From an uncultured Nitrosomonadales bacterium (GTDB lineage Bacteria; Pseudomonadota; Gammaproteobacteria; Burkholderiales; Gallionellaceae), in contig CAISHO010000079.1 of the NCBI GenBank assembly GCA_903885165.1, forward strand, positions 1 through 35,880: 35,880 bases of DNA, read 5' to 3'. Positions 34,828 to 35,880 of this stretch are shown here, in pieces. Positions within the stretch are counted from its first letter, which is position 1. Every line of letters begins with the position of its first letter. The position numbers were made by a program, and so were the translations under genes. The notes under the pieces were generated by a model. The model was not told the DNA's origin. It did no database searches and worked only from the letters and a program-made list of their open reading frames with translations.

Positions 34828-35880
34828 TTACTTCGACGATTTTCCGATAAGCTCATCGGCGATCAACCATCGCTCGGATTGCTTAACCATGTGCAACGTT
34901 TTTTCCACCTGATCCCGGTAGTGATCGGAACGGTAGGCCTGTGTGAACGTGACCGTTGCGTGCGTGTCATCCAACACCGCGACGTGAAGATTGCGCAAGG
35001 TAATCTCAATGACTTTTGATTTGCTGATGCGCGCTATGCGCTGTTTTTTCCATGCATCGTGCGTCAGCCCTTTGGGCATATAGTTCGGCGTATACATATC
35101 CAGATACTCATCCAAATATTTACCTGACCAGGCCAATGCCCATTCCCTGACGGATCGCTCTATCAGCGCTTTGGCCTGTACCGAATCGCTGCGAGCCGAT
35201 GCTTTGCCTGCAACAACTTGATCTTTTTCAGCTTTTTTAGACTCGTCTTTCAGCTTAGTCAGAGCGTTTATCTGAACCCGATTCGCTTCGGCCTCCATCT
35301 TTGCCTGGGCCAATTTGACCTCCGCTTCTGCACGCGCTTGTGCCTCGGCCGCCTCCTTCGTTTTCTTGACTGCACGCGCCTGTTCTTCCGCCTTCACTTT
35401 CACTTCAGCAGCAAGTCTTGCTAATTCTTCCGCGTGTGCCTTTTCAGCAGCACGGGCTTCTGCGATGCGCTTGTCCTGTTCCAGCTTGGCCGCATCCGCT
35501 TTCATCTTTTCTTCACGAACAATGCGCAGTTTTTCAACCTGTTTGGCGTCTTCTTCTGCCTTGGCCTGAACACGTTTTGCCTCAGCGTCTTTCCTAGCCT
35601 GCGCTAATTGTTGATTTTTATCGGCCAGTGCCTTCGCTTCGGCTGCCTGTTTAGCCGCACGCGCCACTTCATCGGCTTTAGCCAGCGCCTGGGCATGGGC
35701 TTTTTTAGCCGCTAACGCGTCCTTTTCGACTTGCGCTTTAGCGTCTGCCTGAACCTTCGCTAACACGGCCTCTTTCGCCTTTTCAGCAGCACGGGCTTCT
35801 GCGATGCGCTTGTCCTGTTCCAGCTTGGCCGCATCCGCTTTCATCTTTTCTTCACGAACAATGCGCAGTTTTTCAACCTG
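34828..35880 (-). CDS. Coiled-coil protein with Cds6/NTF2-like C-terminal domain (N-terminus beyond the right edge)
   Basis: The 350 visible codons have no start; the frame stays open to the right edge, and a methionine at 35844 is internal to a repeat, so the gene is 5'-truncated. The bulk is a TolA-like Ala/Lys/Glu-rich coiled coil (AEARAAEKAKEA, ARAAKQAAEAKA, and so on). The last 110 or so residues (VREWALAWSGKYLDEYLDMY, then PNYMPKGLTHDAWKKQR and TVTFTQAYRSDHYRDQVEK) match the Cds6/SnoaL-NTF2-like domain that often ends betaproteobacterial periplasmic or cell-envelope proteins with TPR or coiled-coil regions. Function is unknown; an envelope role is inferred. Confidence 0.75.
   Translation of the reverse strand, partial: QVEKLRIVREEKMKADAAKLEQDKRIAEARAAEKAKEAVLAKVQADAKAQVEKDALAAKKAHAQALAKADEVARAAKQAAEAKALADKNQQLAQARKDAEAKRVQAKAEEDAKQVEKLRIVREEKMKADAAKLEQDKRIAEARAAEKAHAEELARLAAEVKVKAEEQARAVKKTKEAAEAQARAEAEVKLAQAKMEAEANRVQINALTKLKDESKKAEKDQVVAGKASARSDSVQAKALIERSVREWALAWSGKYLDEYLDMYTPNYMPKGLTHDAWKKQRIARISKSKVIEITLRNLHVAVLDDTHATVTFTQAYRSDHYRDQVEKTLHMVKQSERWLIADELIGKSSK
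35438..35880 (-). repeat. Identical 104-base internal repeats in the coiled-coil gene (period 339)
   Basis: Positions 35438-35541 and 35777-35880 are identical as far as the window shows, encoding EKLRIVREEKMKADAAKLEQ and following residues twice, 113 codons apart. The second copy continues past the edge, so the true repeat is longer and more copies may follow. Confidence 0.9.

Overview
The window looks like chromosomal DNA of a Betaproteobacterium, most likely an iron-oxidiser-type relative in the Gallionellaceae/Nitrosomonadales. This is inferred from gene order (tpiA-secG-tRNA-Leu-nuoA..N; pcnB-folK-panB-panC-panD), protein sequence character and moderate GC content. I could not run a taxonomic search.

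Layout. Positions 1-759 hold the N-terminal third of aminopeptidase N (minus strand). Positions 885-2667 hold a decayed NarL-type two-component system: a membrane sensor kinase broken by deletion and frameshifts, and a response regulator whose DNA-binding domain is almost entirely deleted. Next come a DODA-type extradiol dioxygenase (minus) and an intact PAS-PAS-GGDEF-EAL protein (plus). Positions 5837-10238 are a tightly coupled three-gene operon of exported carbohydrate enzymes: a polysaccharide deacetylase, a DUF4015 glycoside-hydrolase-like protein, and a fusion of a class-C serine hydrolase with a NamZ-type (DUF1343) muramidase. A REP-associated tyrosine transposase with inverted, internally duplicated repeat ends occupies about 10349-11386.

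From 11453 to the right edge every gene is on the minus strand. amtB has a sigma-54 promoter and two NtrC-like sites. A NUDIX hydrolase sits just behind a terminator. The complete 14-gene respiratory complex I operon (nuoA to nuoN) spans 28365 down to 13462. Upstream of it in reading order are tRNA-Leu(GAG), secG and tpiA, then the pantothenate genes panB-panC-panD, folK, pcnB, a two-repeat PsiF-like protein, and a partial coiled-coil protein with a Cds6/NTF2-like C-terminus.

Functional picture: the core is housekeeping (energy conservation, secretion, cofactor synthesis, RNA decay). The most unusual parts are the nuoC-nuoD junction, where the 5' end of nuoD is present as two extra mini-ORF copies that can form competing hairpins; the amtB control region; the decayed two-component system; the coupled deacetylase/hydrolase/muramidase operon; and palindromic insertions in three gaps of the nuo operon. 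I see no CRISPR array, prophage or defence island.
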